DNA of 64,000 nt from Dicaeum eximium. Its lineage: Eukaryota; Chordata; Aves; Passeriformes; Dicaeidae. The notes beneath the pieces are model-generated. The model searched no databases, was not told the DNA's origin, and saw only the letters and a program-made list of their open reading frames with translations. The position numbers and the translations under genes were made by a program. Each line of letters begins with the position of its first letter. The stretch's first letter is position 1. Shown here in pieces: positions 25,491 to 37,160 of this stretch. Location: positions 908,138 through 972,137 of the forward strand of contig VWZP01009951.1 in the NCBI GenBank assembly GCA_013396995.1, given 5' to 3'.

Positions 25491-28400
25491 TTTTTTGTGG
25501 GAATATTTATCACTGCCTTTCTAGTGTTACTTAAGTTTTTTTTTTCCCTGCTATTATCAAGATAGCCAATTTGCCACTCAGTTTTCTTCCTTGATCCTCT
25601 GACCACTGGTGAATTAATTATGTCAGTTTAAGAAGTTTTTTTTTTTAATGTTTCAAGTTATTCTGAGAGACTTCTGTTTGTCTCTGGCAGGTTAACAGGG
25701 TAATCTGATTTTTTAAATGAAACATAAAAACTGGTAGTCAGAAGCCACTGCCTGTTATCGTCATAGTTTAATTTAGGGTATGTTCCTTCTTCCCCTCCAG
25801 CTGAAGATATTGACTGAGACAGGACCAAAAGTGGCTTTGATGGTTAAGGTCAGTGAGATGCAAGGCAAAATTATGTTATCCAGACAGTTTTATGTGTCTT
25901 AGGAACTTTCAGACATCTTACTTTTTCCTGCCAAATCTCAGAGGTTTTTGAAGTTTCAGTGATCTGGTCTCACTGTGGATTGTCTCACAGAATCAATCTT
26001 CTTCTCAGTGTTATTGCTCCTCATCAGTAAGGGTTCTTTTCACTAACAGCAAAAAGTCCTCTGAGGTGCATTTGCCTCCCCAAGTGAAACCAGGTTTTCA
26101 GCGTTTCTCATTACTGGAGCTGAGTATTGAATGTTGGATTAATCAAGTTTAGCAAGCTCCAGTTTCTCCCTTGTATGCTAAGCGAAATGCAGTCGAGCTC
26201 TGTTACCTATCAGTTTACCCATTTCAGGAAGCATCTGTTTTTTCATCCTGTTGTTTCACAGTTCCTGAGAAGGTTAACAGTAAATATCCCTCTACCAGGA
26301 CTGTCTAGGGAGGGAATTCAATGAGAAGCATCCCCATTCCCAACATGAAAGGAACCACTCAAAGTAAACTCAACACTTTAATGAGGCTTTTTGCTACTGT
26401 TAAGGCACCAAGGACTGTTTCAGTGCTGGTAGAGCTCTGGTTTTAATGAAATGCAGTCACATGCCCTGTCTGATAATTATGAGGGTGTTGGATTCTTGCT
26501 TGCAATGATCCACAGTGTAAATTGATATGTAATTTATTTCTGGAAGTCAAAAGAATGTTGCTTGTTAAATACTGAGATTCTTCAAGATGTAAATGGAATA
26601 ATGAGTTTTAGAGGTGAGTTAGATATAGGAATCACAGGTGAAATTCTCTGATTTATTCTGTGGGAAGCTGGGTGAGCATCTCAGTCTCTTCTAGCCTTAA
26701 AATGCGGTGATATTTAAAATGGTTTGCCTTACTGTACAGAAAAAATTGAGAGTTTGCTTTACTGTACCAGAAAATACAATCTGCTGTAACTGTCACAAGA
26801 ATGTCATTTGCTATCCAAAGTAGCTCAAAAAAGGAAAAAGCAGAACATATGAACCATTTACATACTCAGGCAGGTTTATTTGGACAATACCAAAAGGAAA
26901 TTTTAGAGCAGGATCACACATGTTAAAAATAGCAGTTGCTGAAAATGTCTTGCCCCTGAAAGATGTTGAACCAGGTCCAGAGTTTGCTCACTTGATTAAG
27001 ACAGTCTTTATAGGGGAATGCAGTAGATTAAAATGAAACAAATTCCTGTGTGGGAAGGTGGCACATTGCAAATGGAAGGGCCCTTATCTGGCTATCCAGA
27101 GCACATTATCAGCTAAGGAACACTTTATCTTGGGACACCGGGTTTGATTCTGGGAGGTAGATTTTGGGTTAGAGCTGCTACCTTACCATGATTTGTTTAG
27201 AGGTGAAAAGCAGGTGAGTTGTCTTTCCAAGCAGTGTTTACAGATGCCATCAATATATTTGCATTTATTAACAATCTAATGTCCTTGTGTATAATATTTT
27301 AAAATTTCCTCCCTGAGCTTTGTGCAAGCCTTTTGTTACATATTTCTAATTTTTAAAAAGCAGCAGTCACGAGCGTTTTGGGGCTCTGGAATTCTGTAGT
27401 TATCAGAATGCAGGTAAACAGCCAAGCTAATAATCAAAATAATTATCAAATTGCAGCACAGATTAGAGGACAATAACGCTTAGAAAATGTTCAATTCCTT
27501 CTGACCAGAGGTAAAGTGATGAGGTCCTCATATCTGCTACACTTCAGAGACAACCAGAAATAATGAATAACACCTAAACTCTTACCAATGTTGACTATTA
27601 TTAGCCATAAGATTTGAGCACCGGGGTTCTTTACATATGTATGTACATATGTTACGTTGTAATTGCTCCATTATTTTTACCTTCAAATTATTAAAGTATC
27701 TGCCCATGCAATCTGCTGTACTTTAGTGATGCTTTAACATCGTGTGTGAAAGATGGTTTCTTTGGATAAAAATAGAGCACAGAAGTGTAATCCTTTTTTC
27801 CTCTTTAAAAAGTTTCCTCCTTTCCCAAACAGTCTGTTAGAATAGAGAGTTTAGAAAAGGAGTTCAGATCAAGTTCTTTAAAACATTTGCTGAACGGGCT
27901 TCTAGAATCTCTCAGCTCCCACAGCGCTTTTGTTAGAGCCTGGAGCCGGCTCTTGGTTCTTCGTGCGTCTCTGCTTTGCATGGACTGCTGAGCAGGGCAG
28001 AGGGGGCAGGACAGGCACAGAAATGTGTGATGAGATAGAGAACATCTGGAGAGGCCGTTTCAAAGCACCAGAATGACACAGGAGTTCTTTAATACAATCT
28101 AATTGCAAGGAGGAAATGCTTCTCTGCTGGCTTCTCTGGGGGAGAGGTTTGGTTCTTGTTTTGTAACCAGGAAGATGTTTTCTTCTCTGGGTCTCCCCCT
28201 CCTCAGCGTGGTTTCTGTCTTATTGCTTAGATCAGGGGAGGTTTCAGCTGAACAGAGATCAAAGAGCTTCCTTGGCAGCTGAGGCCAAAGATGGGCTGCA
28301 GCTGATCCATGAGGTAAATGAGCTGTTGTGCTGGGCAGTCATTCCTGCTTTAGAGCAATAAGATCCAGAAATCATGGGCTGAGCTAGCAGCACTTGGTGC

Positions 28401-28985
28401 TATTGCACCTCCTTTAGGAGGTGGAAAGCAGTTTTTCCTGCACAAGTTGAAGGCAGCTTTCAGGCCAATTCTTTCGAGTGGGCATATGGCAATATTGGGA
28501 GTTCTTCGTGCAGTGCAAACCGCTTCAGATTCGTCTCTTCCTGAAATAAAAGCAGCACTTTATGGTAGCAGCATATGTTTCAAATATAGTTTCTGCCAGA
28601 GACTAGTGATTTGATGTGACTCAGTTTTCTCAAGAGGTGTCAGACTCTGTATGCTATGCTAACATGAGAGCCCAAAATTAACTTTATAAATATTTTGCTA
28701 TCCTGATAGCTGGAAACAGCTCAGCTGAGATGTCAGGCTGGTCTCAAATTGGAGAGGGGGCTGTGTCCTGCTTGGGTTTTTCCTTCCTTGGCAAAGCTTC
28801 CCTTGGATCCCCTGGGCTGTCAGTCCAGGACTGTAGTGCTTTTCCTCTGGCACTGTATTCTCAGGGGAAGGGCACAGAAGGGACATCCAGCAACACCTTT
28901 TTAAATGACAGCTGTTTATCTCATGTGCATTTCTCTGGGGATTTAAGGCTGGCAAAGCTTTGCTGTCCCTGCAGTCTGACTACAT

Positions 28986-29010
28986 TAAAAACAAACAAAC
29001 AAACAAAAAA
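28986..29010. repeat. (AAAC)n simple repeat
   Basis: Four to five AAAC units followed by an A-run. Confidence 0.8.
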
Positions 29011-30385
29011 CCTAACACACAAACCTACCCAACTCAGGACTTTGAGGTTCAGTCTGTGTCCCAATTTACATGTTAGCTTTTGAAGTTTTTGCAGAACTCA
29101 CAAATACCCAGAAGTGTTTCTATCTATACCTAAGAGCTGGTTCTGTACTGTGAGGACAGTTTCCCTAATTTCTAGCTACAATAGCCTTTAAATATCCAGG
29201 CTTCACCTTCATGTGACCACTGTCTTTCCTCAGTGTAGACATTGTGTGCCTTGCATTAATACATACTCTTTTACATAAATGAATTCATGTTGAGGTGGTG
29301 GCTGACTTGTGAAAGATTCAGCTCACAGGCAGGCTCATGGGAAAATTCAGTTTAGGAAACAGAAAAATGACCCATTTTATAGGGCAGTTATAATTTGATT
29401 ATTTCAATTAGAACAAATGCTTCTACTTCACATAGATATGATGGCAAATAAAAATCACTCATTCAACAGCTTGTCTGTCTCTGCTTTTCTATGTCTGAAA
29501 AAATATGCAAGAATATTCCTAACAGGTGACTTGTAAGGGCATTAAATTTTGGTGTGAAATGATAAAGCACAAACAAAACTTCAGGAATTAAGAAAAAGGG
29601 ACAGAGAAGAAATGGAGTAAAAAAGAGAGAAGCAAGAGAAAACACAATTTCACAAGGGGCCTGGAATTTGTACTAAATTGCTGATAATGAGTAAGCAATG
29701 CTAGTTTCCATATTTGTTGACCAACCTAATGAGATAACCCTAGAGATTTCAAGGTCTCTAATCAGACAAACTGAACGAAGAGGTACTGACTAAGGGTTGG
29801 TTTGGAGATGTGGGGCTTCTGGGACAGCATCACGAGTCTGACAAAGCAATTCCCAGGGGCAGCCCAGGATACCATTTTTATCCTGACTGTTGTGGCCAAG
29901 CAGCAGCACACAGCTGTGCACACACAGCACACTACTGATCCACGTGCCAGATGACATTAAAAAAATCCATTTGATGTTTAGAGAATGTGCTTTCATTCCC
30001 TTTGCAGTGGCAGGCAAAAGGCAGGAAGGGGAGGTGAGGTGCAGCACTGTGTGAATGTCTCTCCTTCCTCAGGCTGGCTCAGCAAACTCTGCAGTGTCCA
30101 GCTGGGACACCCCAGCCTGCAGGGTTAACCACAGCTCTGCCAGCCAGAGGTGCCTTTTCCTGCTCTAGCTGGGCAGACTGAGCTCAGTTTATACCCAGCT
30201 AAATGTGGTGTCTTGTCACACCCTATTATTGGCTACACCTGTATTTAATGCCACTACACTTCTGTGGAAGAGAAGCAATTTTTTCTTGCTTGTCAGAGAA
30301 GCATGACTGTTTCAGAGCAGTGGAAAATAGGTTATTTGAATGGTTTATTTTCATAAGCTGAAGTTCTCAGGTCATCTCCAGAAAG

Positions 30386-30401
30386 AAAAAAAAAAAAAAA
30401 A
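30386..30401. repeat. Poly(A) run
   Basis: About 16-17 consecutive A after GAAAG. No retrocopy body was recognised on its 5' side. Confidence 0.85.
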
Positions 30402-31493
30402 GGAGCCTTATTTTCTCATCCATTTTCTATTCTGCAGTCCCTTCACTTGTCTTTTGCCAAGTATACTGGACCTGTGACTTTTCCCATACTCTTTTCCTAT
30501 GGAGTGAAAACTGAGCTCACCACTTTTCAGTCACCTATAAATAGATTTTTTTTTATTATGAACTCAAAGTACTAGAAAGTGCTGAACCTTGGATCTGCAT
30601 AAAATCAGCATATTCAAACAATAGTAGAAGTGAAGGACAAACCTAGTTTGAAAATAAATTTCACCTTGAGATTTAGGAAGAGAAATATGCATGTTCTTTT
30701 AATAGCTTTATTTATACTCCTTTAAGGCATAATAAAACTCCCACTATTCAGACAAGAGCAAACATCCAAATAGTCTCTAATACATAAAGAAAAAGGCAGT
30801 AAATTAAAAAAAAAAAAAACAAACTGAGAGGAAAGAAGTCAAAACTGTTATCTTAATAAAATCAGAAATAGGCACAAAGCTTACTGGAGCTGGAGAGACT
30901 TTTCTGGTTATTTTTAGGGGTTCTGTATAAAACCTTTACTATTACATCTGTATGCCAGTGTATATACAGCCAATGCTTCTCCACTGGACCTTCAAATGAG
31001 TTACCATTTCCATTTTCCAGCACTAAGGAATAAAAAACAGCAACCCACAGGGCTTTAAATAGGCAATAAACTTAGCAGGGAAGTTTCTTTGTTTGACTTC
31101 TTCTTCAAGGTTTTTAAATGGAATTCTGAAACACTTTTTAATATAAGCAGAATTTAAGTTCAAACCCTCAAAGCTATGGGAATAGCAGGAGAATTAATTT
31201 ATACAATATTCAGAAGTGTTGACTGAAATGTTAATCTAAAGTAATTGAATCAACACTGGTATTGATATTTAAAATGTTTACAGGTCCTGGAAAAATTGTC
31301 TTTCTGCTGGAAAACACTGCCTCCTTGGAATTGTGACATTCCCTAGGAATGCTTTCGTTTTGTCTGGGCTTCCATCAGAAATCAGGCAGGGAATTGCAGT
31401 AACTTTGAGAAACCTTTTTTTTATTGAGGCTTAGACAGAAGAATTTTGATTTCAAAGAAATGTAGTGTAGTCAAAACAAACAGAAACAGTTTA

Positions 31494-31545
31494 TTTGGGT
31501 TGGGTTTTTTTGGTGGTGGTTTTTGTTGTTGTTTTGGTTTTCTCC
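31494..31545. repeat. G/T-only low-complexity tract
   Basis: About 50 bases with only G and T on the + strand, including GGTGGTGG and TTGTTGTTG. Low complexity. Confidence 0.75.
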
Positions 31546-32653
31546 CTTGAGTTCTCCTCACTCCTTCTTCCATGTTTAGCTTTGGCTCATTTAAGACTGG
31601 CTTTTCCCTGACCCACTCCAAAAAAAGTGGAATATTCTTATGATGAAACATCATCCTGGATGGCAAATAAATATCACTCTTTGAACAGCTCTTGTATCTT
31701 GTTGTTGAACAGCTCTTGTTTCTACCTCCATCTTCTAAAATCCATTTGCCCTTTATCAATTCCCAAAATTTAAAATTGCCTAAGTTTCAGCACAGCTTGC
31801 TGTTCATGTTTAATAAACCAGTTACAAGGTATTTCTTCCAAACTTCTCTTACTTGCTATAGACTCTTCACCCTAAGATTTAGAAAGGGGGTACAGAAAAT
31901 TATGCATAAGCCTTTGTTAAAAGGAAAACACTCTAAGATATTCCCCATAAGGCATTTTTTAGGCAAAAAAAAGTTGCAATGATTGTACTGTTCTGTTAAA
32001 GAATTGCAGAAAAATCTCTAAGTTAAAACGTTATTTAAGGAAATGACAAAACCGCTCCGAGGGCACTGCAAAGAGCATGAGAAACTCAAAATCTTTGAAG
32101 GGACTTCAGCAGGAAATGCTCTGGAGTGGCATAGGCTACTCAATGGTCAAGGTTATGGCCTGAGCCCTAGAGAAAAACAAATCCATGGAATCCCTTCCTG
32201 CTTTTTTTCCCATGCTCGTTCCATGTCCTACAGGCCTGTGATTCCTAGAAAGTTATTTCTAAGGATTTGATATGAGCTTCTTTGTGTTTTAATAACTCTC
32301 AAATTCCAGGGCCCATTCACGAGTATTTTTAATCTTTGTAGCTGTGAGGAGACTCTTGCAGACAAATTTGTAGGACTACACAGGCAGAAAAATCCAAACA
32401 ACCTTACTCTGTCCCAGTTTTCAGATAATCTTTTTCTTTGTTACCCTGACTCCTATGGGAGCTATGTGGAGGTGGCAAACACTTTTACTGCTGCAAGTTG
32501 AAGAGCATATGCTTGAATATTTACTCCTTTACTCAGGATTTCTCTATCAAATATACTTTTGGAGTTTAATCTTTCATTAGTAAAAGTATAGAACATTTTT
32601 GTCCTTGGATGCTGAGAGACTGCCTCAGATTTTATTAATCTGGATTTCTGGGG

Positions 32654-32735
32654 ATCATAGAATCATAGAATGGTGTGGGTTGGAAGACACCTTGAAGATC
32701 CTATAGTTCCAACCCCCTGCTATAGGGGCTTGGAA
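32654..32735 (-). mobile_element. CR1 LINE fragment, 3' end, - orientation
   Basis: The + strand reads ATCATAGAATCATAGAATGG, then GTGGGTTGGAAG, CACCTTGAAGATC and AGTTCCAACCCCCTGC. This is the exact reverse complement layout of an avian CR1 3' end, with two copies of the terminal octamer ATTCTATG. Only about 80 bases are preserved, so the copy is severely 5'-truncated. The reading direction is minus, with the 3' end at 32654. Confidence 0.95.
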
Positions 32736-35700
32736 CATAAGCCATACAAATTTAATTTGTCTCCTAATGGGTTAATAAAAAGAAAGGAAAGATGGATATT
32801 AATAGGAAAAAAACCCAATCAAGCCAGATATACAGATGCTCTTTAGAGTAAGCCTGGTACATGGAGCAGAAATAACAGCAGAAATCTGACCTAAACTCCT
32901 AACATTGGACTGTGAAACAATAGGAAATTGCAGACAGGAAGATGATTATGGAGTGACAAAAGGACCATGACCTACCTCACTTTGCCTTTGCTTAGCTTTG
33001 TAAAGATGTGTAGCATAACACTAAACGTTATGAATCTTCCCTTAACTAATGCAAAGTAATCACAAGCAGTTGTTCTGTGAGCTATTTACTGGCAGAAACC
33101 TCAGAAGTCCAACCACACAAGGACACCAGAGCTAAAACCCAACTAAGCCATGGTCAGATCCTGATCAGCACAGGAATGCAGCCTTATGAGCTGTACAAAA
33201 GCAGATATAGGGATTGGAAAGAGAGCACAAAGCATCCACAGATGTGAAACACAAATATGAATAAATTCAGCTGTAGTACAATGAACATAGAGCAGGTAGA
33301 ACATACAGAGACTTGCTTGTGAAAGGCTGTAGGGAAATTTGAAAAGGAACAAAAAGCCAATATTGAGGTGACTTGAAAAAGAACAAATTAGTGATCTAGG
33401 CATACTTTACACAGCCATAAATGACATTGCTTAGTGATATATAGCTTTTTCTTTTTCAAGAACTATATAACAAAATTAATAATGATGAGAGCCTGCTATC
33501 ATTTAAGATATGAAAAATATTAATCTTGGATACCCCTATAAAACTAAGACTTGAACTGAGCACTGTGGAGAAATTGGCTTGAGATAAATTTAGTTTTGCA
33601 GTTTATAGTGTTAAAAATTGACTTGAAAACAGATTCTGAGCTGAGGTAAAGGTGTTCCATGGTTAGATTATTGCTCCCTCATGTAAAGTTTTGCATCACA
33701 TGAGAGGATTGTGTGAAAGCAGGCAAAGCAGGAGCCTTTGGACTTGGAGTGTCCTTCCTGGGCTCTGTCTGGATGTCCTCTGCTCTGTGGCAACTGATTT
33801 TATTATCTAATCCCTTCTCTCTCCTCCTTTCCCAGTCTGTAATTCCTTTCCATGTCTGTTTTTCTCCCACTTGCCTCCCTTACTTTCTCACTTGACTTTA
33901 GCATCGATGTCCCCTTTTCCCCACCACCACTTCTCCTTGTTTGGCTTATTCCTAGCTTCCTAACCTATTTTTTTCTTCCAAAGAAAGAAGAATAACTCCT
34001 TGATCAGTCTGTTTTGCGTTTATATTCTTTCCTCTCTATTTTATCTGTTTTGGCTTCTCAGGCTCCATGCTCTTTGCTGTAATGGGCTAATCTCGTACAG
34101 CATTAACAATACTGAGTCCTCACTCTGGGCCTGCCCTGAAATATGGGTTTTATGATTACACTTGGTTACTATGGTTATTTTAAAAATAATTAGAGAGCAA
34201 TTGCTTAAGAGTATATGTAAATACCGAGTGCTTAAGTGTCAGTTTTGACTCTGAAAAAATAATTTGAATAATTGAATATTCTTTAGAATTTGAGTTGACA
34301 TAGGCAGTTGATCGCTATTAGTCTGTGCCTCAATAATGAATGCTGTGGTTTTGAAAAAGTAATTTTAGATACCTAATTTGGAAGTAGGAACCTTGATTAT
34401 CGGAAGTAAAATGTTCTTTGTAAAGCAGCTTTTGAGGTCTTAATGTGCCCAAAATTTAATGCAATCAAAATTATATCTCTCTGCAAAGTCCTGGCCTACA
34501 CAACTGAATCACCTTCAACTCCTGCTAACTTAAATATAACAATCACAGTAGAATGTGATTTATTTGCCCATTTTCCCCAATTCTCTCTTTAGGAATTCAA
34601 AGTTTCTTTCTTGCTCCACTGAGCTATGCCTTTTCCACTGGTGTTGAGTTGTTTCTTGACTTGCAGAGCTGTAGATATTTACAACAAGCTGAAGGAATTC
34701 GATCTGTGTGCCTTGTCTGTTTAGGTACTCACTGCATGGATGCCAGCAATTCTTGGTGGCCAGGGAGGTCCCTTCTTGACTCTAGGCTGCCTTGGACCAC
34801 AGCAAACCATTTGAGAAGGAGGAGACAGCGACACTTCCTGCTCAGGACAAGGCCAGGCACAGAAGCACCATTCTGAAAGATTCCTGCAGGAATGCTCATT
34901 TAATGGCAGAACTCTGGTGCTCCTGCTGGAGCTCTGCTGTTTATTTCTGCTTCCTGTGAGAGCAAGTCCTGATGGACCCTGTCTCTAACAGGGGGTTCTG
35001 CAGGGTAACTGGATCACAGCTGTGTTTGGGTGTTGCAGGAGACTGGAGAACTGGGAAACAGGATTGACTCAGCTGGAGTGTGATCTGGGCAGACCAGAGC
35101 AACAGGTGATAGAGGCCACAGGGGGTTTATTGGACACCTCTTGCAATTTCCTCTGCCCTGTGTACCTGTATTAGCCACATGCAAGTACCCCAAAACATCA
35201 AAGCATAGTTATTTGTATCAATAAATCTTTGCCAATTTGGGTTTAAAATTATGCCTTATTCACCCTTTCCTATGTAGTTTATTGCATGGGGGAATCTTGT
35301 CACGATCACAGCTCCCGTGTGCCTTTCTGCTTTCCCAGTGAGAGATGAAGTGATTAATGGAGCAAAGACACCAATCCTGAGTGCATGAGTTAAACTAATG
35401 GGAGCTCAGCTGTTGCACCACCAGTAAATGGGAAGAGAAACTTTTCATCTTCCTGACACTGAAGAGTCCTGCTTCATCATCCCCTTTTCTCTGCTTGTTT
35501 TCATTGCAAAATCCTCATTATCAGAAGTAGGAACTGACATCTGCTGGAGAGAGTTCTTATGGATGACTGTTTTCCTGTTAACAGAGGCAAAAATCTGATG
35601 GGGAAAAGAAAGAAAGGACACTATACTGACACTATTTTCCCTGGACTGGAAGTAGGAAAACTAACAATACAAATTATAAGGTTTCTTTTTTCTTTGGTGG

Positions 35701-35775
35701 AGGATAAATATATGTAAAAAGCCTCACAGTTCCAACCCTATCCAAGGGAAAGTCAGATCTGCTTATATTCCATGA
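32736..35775. other. Gene-poor sequence, no recognised gene
   Basis: Noncoding AT-rich DNA with short ORFs only (at most 86 codons). Sequence at about 34600-35200 is somewhat richer in GC, but no exon or repeat was recognised. Confidence 0.65.
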
Positions 35776-35819
35776 ATCATCCCATTTTTCTTTGAGTATC
35801 ATCCCATTTTTCTTTGAGT
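35776..35819. repeat. Exact 22-bp tandem duplication
   Basis: The 22-base unit starting ATCATCCCATTTTT is repeated head to tail with no mismatch. Perfect identity suggests a recent event, or a young polymorphism. Confidence 0.95.
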
Positions 35820-35976
35820 ATCCATCTTCAGACTTGAAGGCAGAACGGAAGGGTAAGTGGGATAAGCAGGAAGGACAGACAGAATTAGCAGAGAGGAATA
35901 CTAAAGGCGTGGAGAGGTGTGAGAAGATGTGACAGCAGAAGTGAGTGAAGGTGTGTGCTGCAGTGGGGTGTGGTCA

Positions 35977-36350
35977 GATTGCACAGATGGCTAAGGGGGA
36001 ATTTCATGAGAAATGCCAACAATAGCAAGGGGGACCTTTCAGGAAAGGAAATCTCCCAAAGCCTAGATAGCCATAACAATAATACTATATAATAGTGCGA
36101 TGACCTCGATAATGAGATCAGAAACACCAACTTTGGAAACAGACAGTGCCCTGAGCTTGGCTGGATTTCACAGGCGGTTAATGGGGAGTTCGGTGAGAGA
36201 GAGTGAAATTCACAGGTAATTGGAGGGAGCCTTTGTGAAAGTGAAATCTTATAATACCAACAGGACTTGGGTAACCGTGTCAACATGTGGTAGAAAGCTT
36301 GGATGACCTAGATCGTGGGATCAGGAACAACAAACGTGGCCATAGGTGTA
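35977..36350. repeat. Diverged tandem repeat, period about 190-200 bp
   Basis: Two blocks recur in the same order. GATTGCACAGATGGCTAAGG (35977) resembles GATTTCACAGGCGGTTAATG (36164), and GATGACCTCGATAATGAGAT (36099) resembles GATGACCTAGATCGTGGGAT (36302). The offsets (187 and 203) differ because of indels. It could be an old satellite remnant or part of an unrecognised transposable element. Confidence 0.65.
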
Positions 36351-36479
36351 GCAAAATTGGAACTAATGGGAAAAGTATGCAGGAGCGGGTTTTTCCTCCG
36401 GGGAAAAACAAAGGTAGACGCAAAGGGGGAGAAGAATGAGCATGGCAAAAAGAGCAGGCGGATGAAAAAGGCCGGATAA

Positions 36480-37160
36480 GCAGGAGCAGGCTGCAGGTCA
36501 GCACTGCCTGTTGTCACCACGGCTCTGCAGTCTGTAAGCTCTGCTCCTGGCCGTGCTGTGTGTGAGCAGGCTGTGTTTGTGTGCCTGCGGCTCTGTACCC
36601 CTATGGCCCTGGCACAGGCCCTGTGTGTGACGGGGCTGGAGCAGCCTGGGTGGGACCTGCCCTGCACCCAGCGCCCTGCACCCAGCGCCCTGCACCTTCA
36701 CTTCCCTGGGCACTGGGACATGTCACACGGTGTTCACAGCGGGTGGGATTTAGTGTGAACAGCCGTCCCCCGGCAGATTCCCTGTCTCCTTGGACAGCGT
36801 GCTGCATGCACCAGCAGTGATTGCCGTGGCATCTCACAGAAATAGCTCCCCTCCCGCCCCTCCAGGAGCTTACATCCTTGCAGCTGGGTGCACAGTTGTG
36901 ACAAACCAGCCTCAGCGCGGCTCCTCGGGGCACACAGCCACAGGCAGGCTCGGCTCTCGCTGTTGCTGTCTGCACCACGAGTCAGAAGGAGCTTGAAAGA
37001 GCCCCTGCTAAAGCCAGATTGCCTCCGGACCTCCTCTCTCAGCACTGTGGCACGGGTACAAGTCTGTGCTGTCCCCAGACACGCTCTGACAGCACCATCT
37101 GCGTGTGCTGCAGGTGATGGGAGCTCGGGAATGGATTAGCAGCTGCCACAAGTGAGCTGG
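36480..37160. other. GC- and CpG-rich island in gene-poor sequence
   Basis: About 680 bases that are clearly GC-rich against the AT-rich surroundings, with CpG dinucleotides scattered through (for example 36540-36640, 36735-36785, 36910-36975 and 37025-37130). It contains a 14-bp tandem repeat at 36660-36696. Overlapping ORFs exist on both strands (up to 125 codons on -), but none has a domain I recognise, and such ORFs are expected in stop-poor GC-rich DNA. It could be a CpG island or promoter of an unannotated transcript, a remnant of a GC-rich mobile element, or a coding exon of unknown identity. Confidence 0.5.
36660..36696. repeat. 14-bp tandem repeat, about 2.6 copies
   Basis: The unit CCCTGCACCCAGCG occurs twice exactly, followed by a partial third copy (CCCTGCACC). 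Confidence 0.93.

Larger units (their letters stand above)
25491..32653. other. Gene-poor sequence, no recognised gene
   Basis: AT-rich DNA with only short ORFs (at most 117 codons, no domains). It includes simple tracts: (AAAC)n near 28986-29007, an A17 run at about 30386-30401, an A14 run at about 30806-30819, and a G/T-rich stretch at 31494-31545. No RNA gene was recognised. Confidence 0.7.

Noticed and set aside
24149..25606. 485-codon - strand ORF and 451-codon + strand ORF
   Set aside because: Both run through the 221-base gap and the minisatellite. The length comes from Ns and from the 9-bp repeat, not from a gene.
30300..30401. Retrocopy with a poly(A) tail
   Set aside because: The A17 run has no recognisable processed gene or SINE on its 5' side and no clear flanking duplication.
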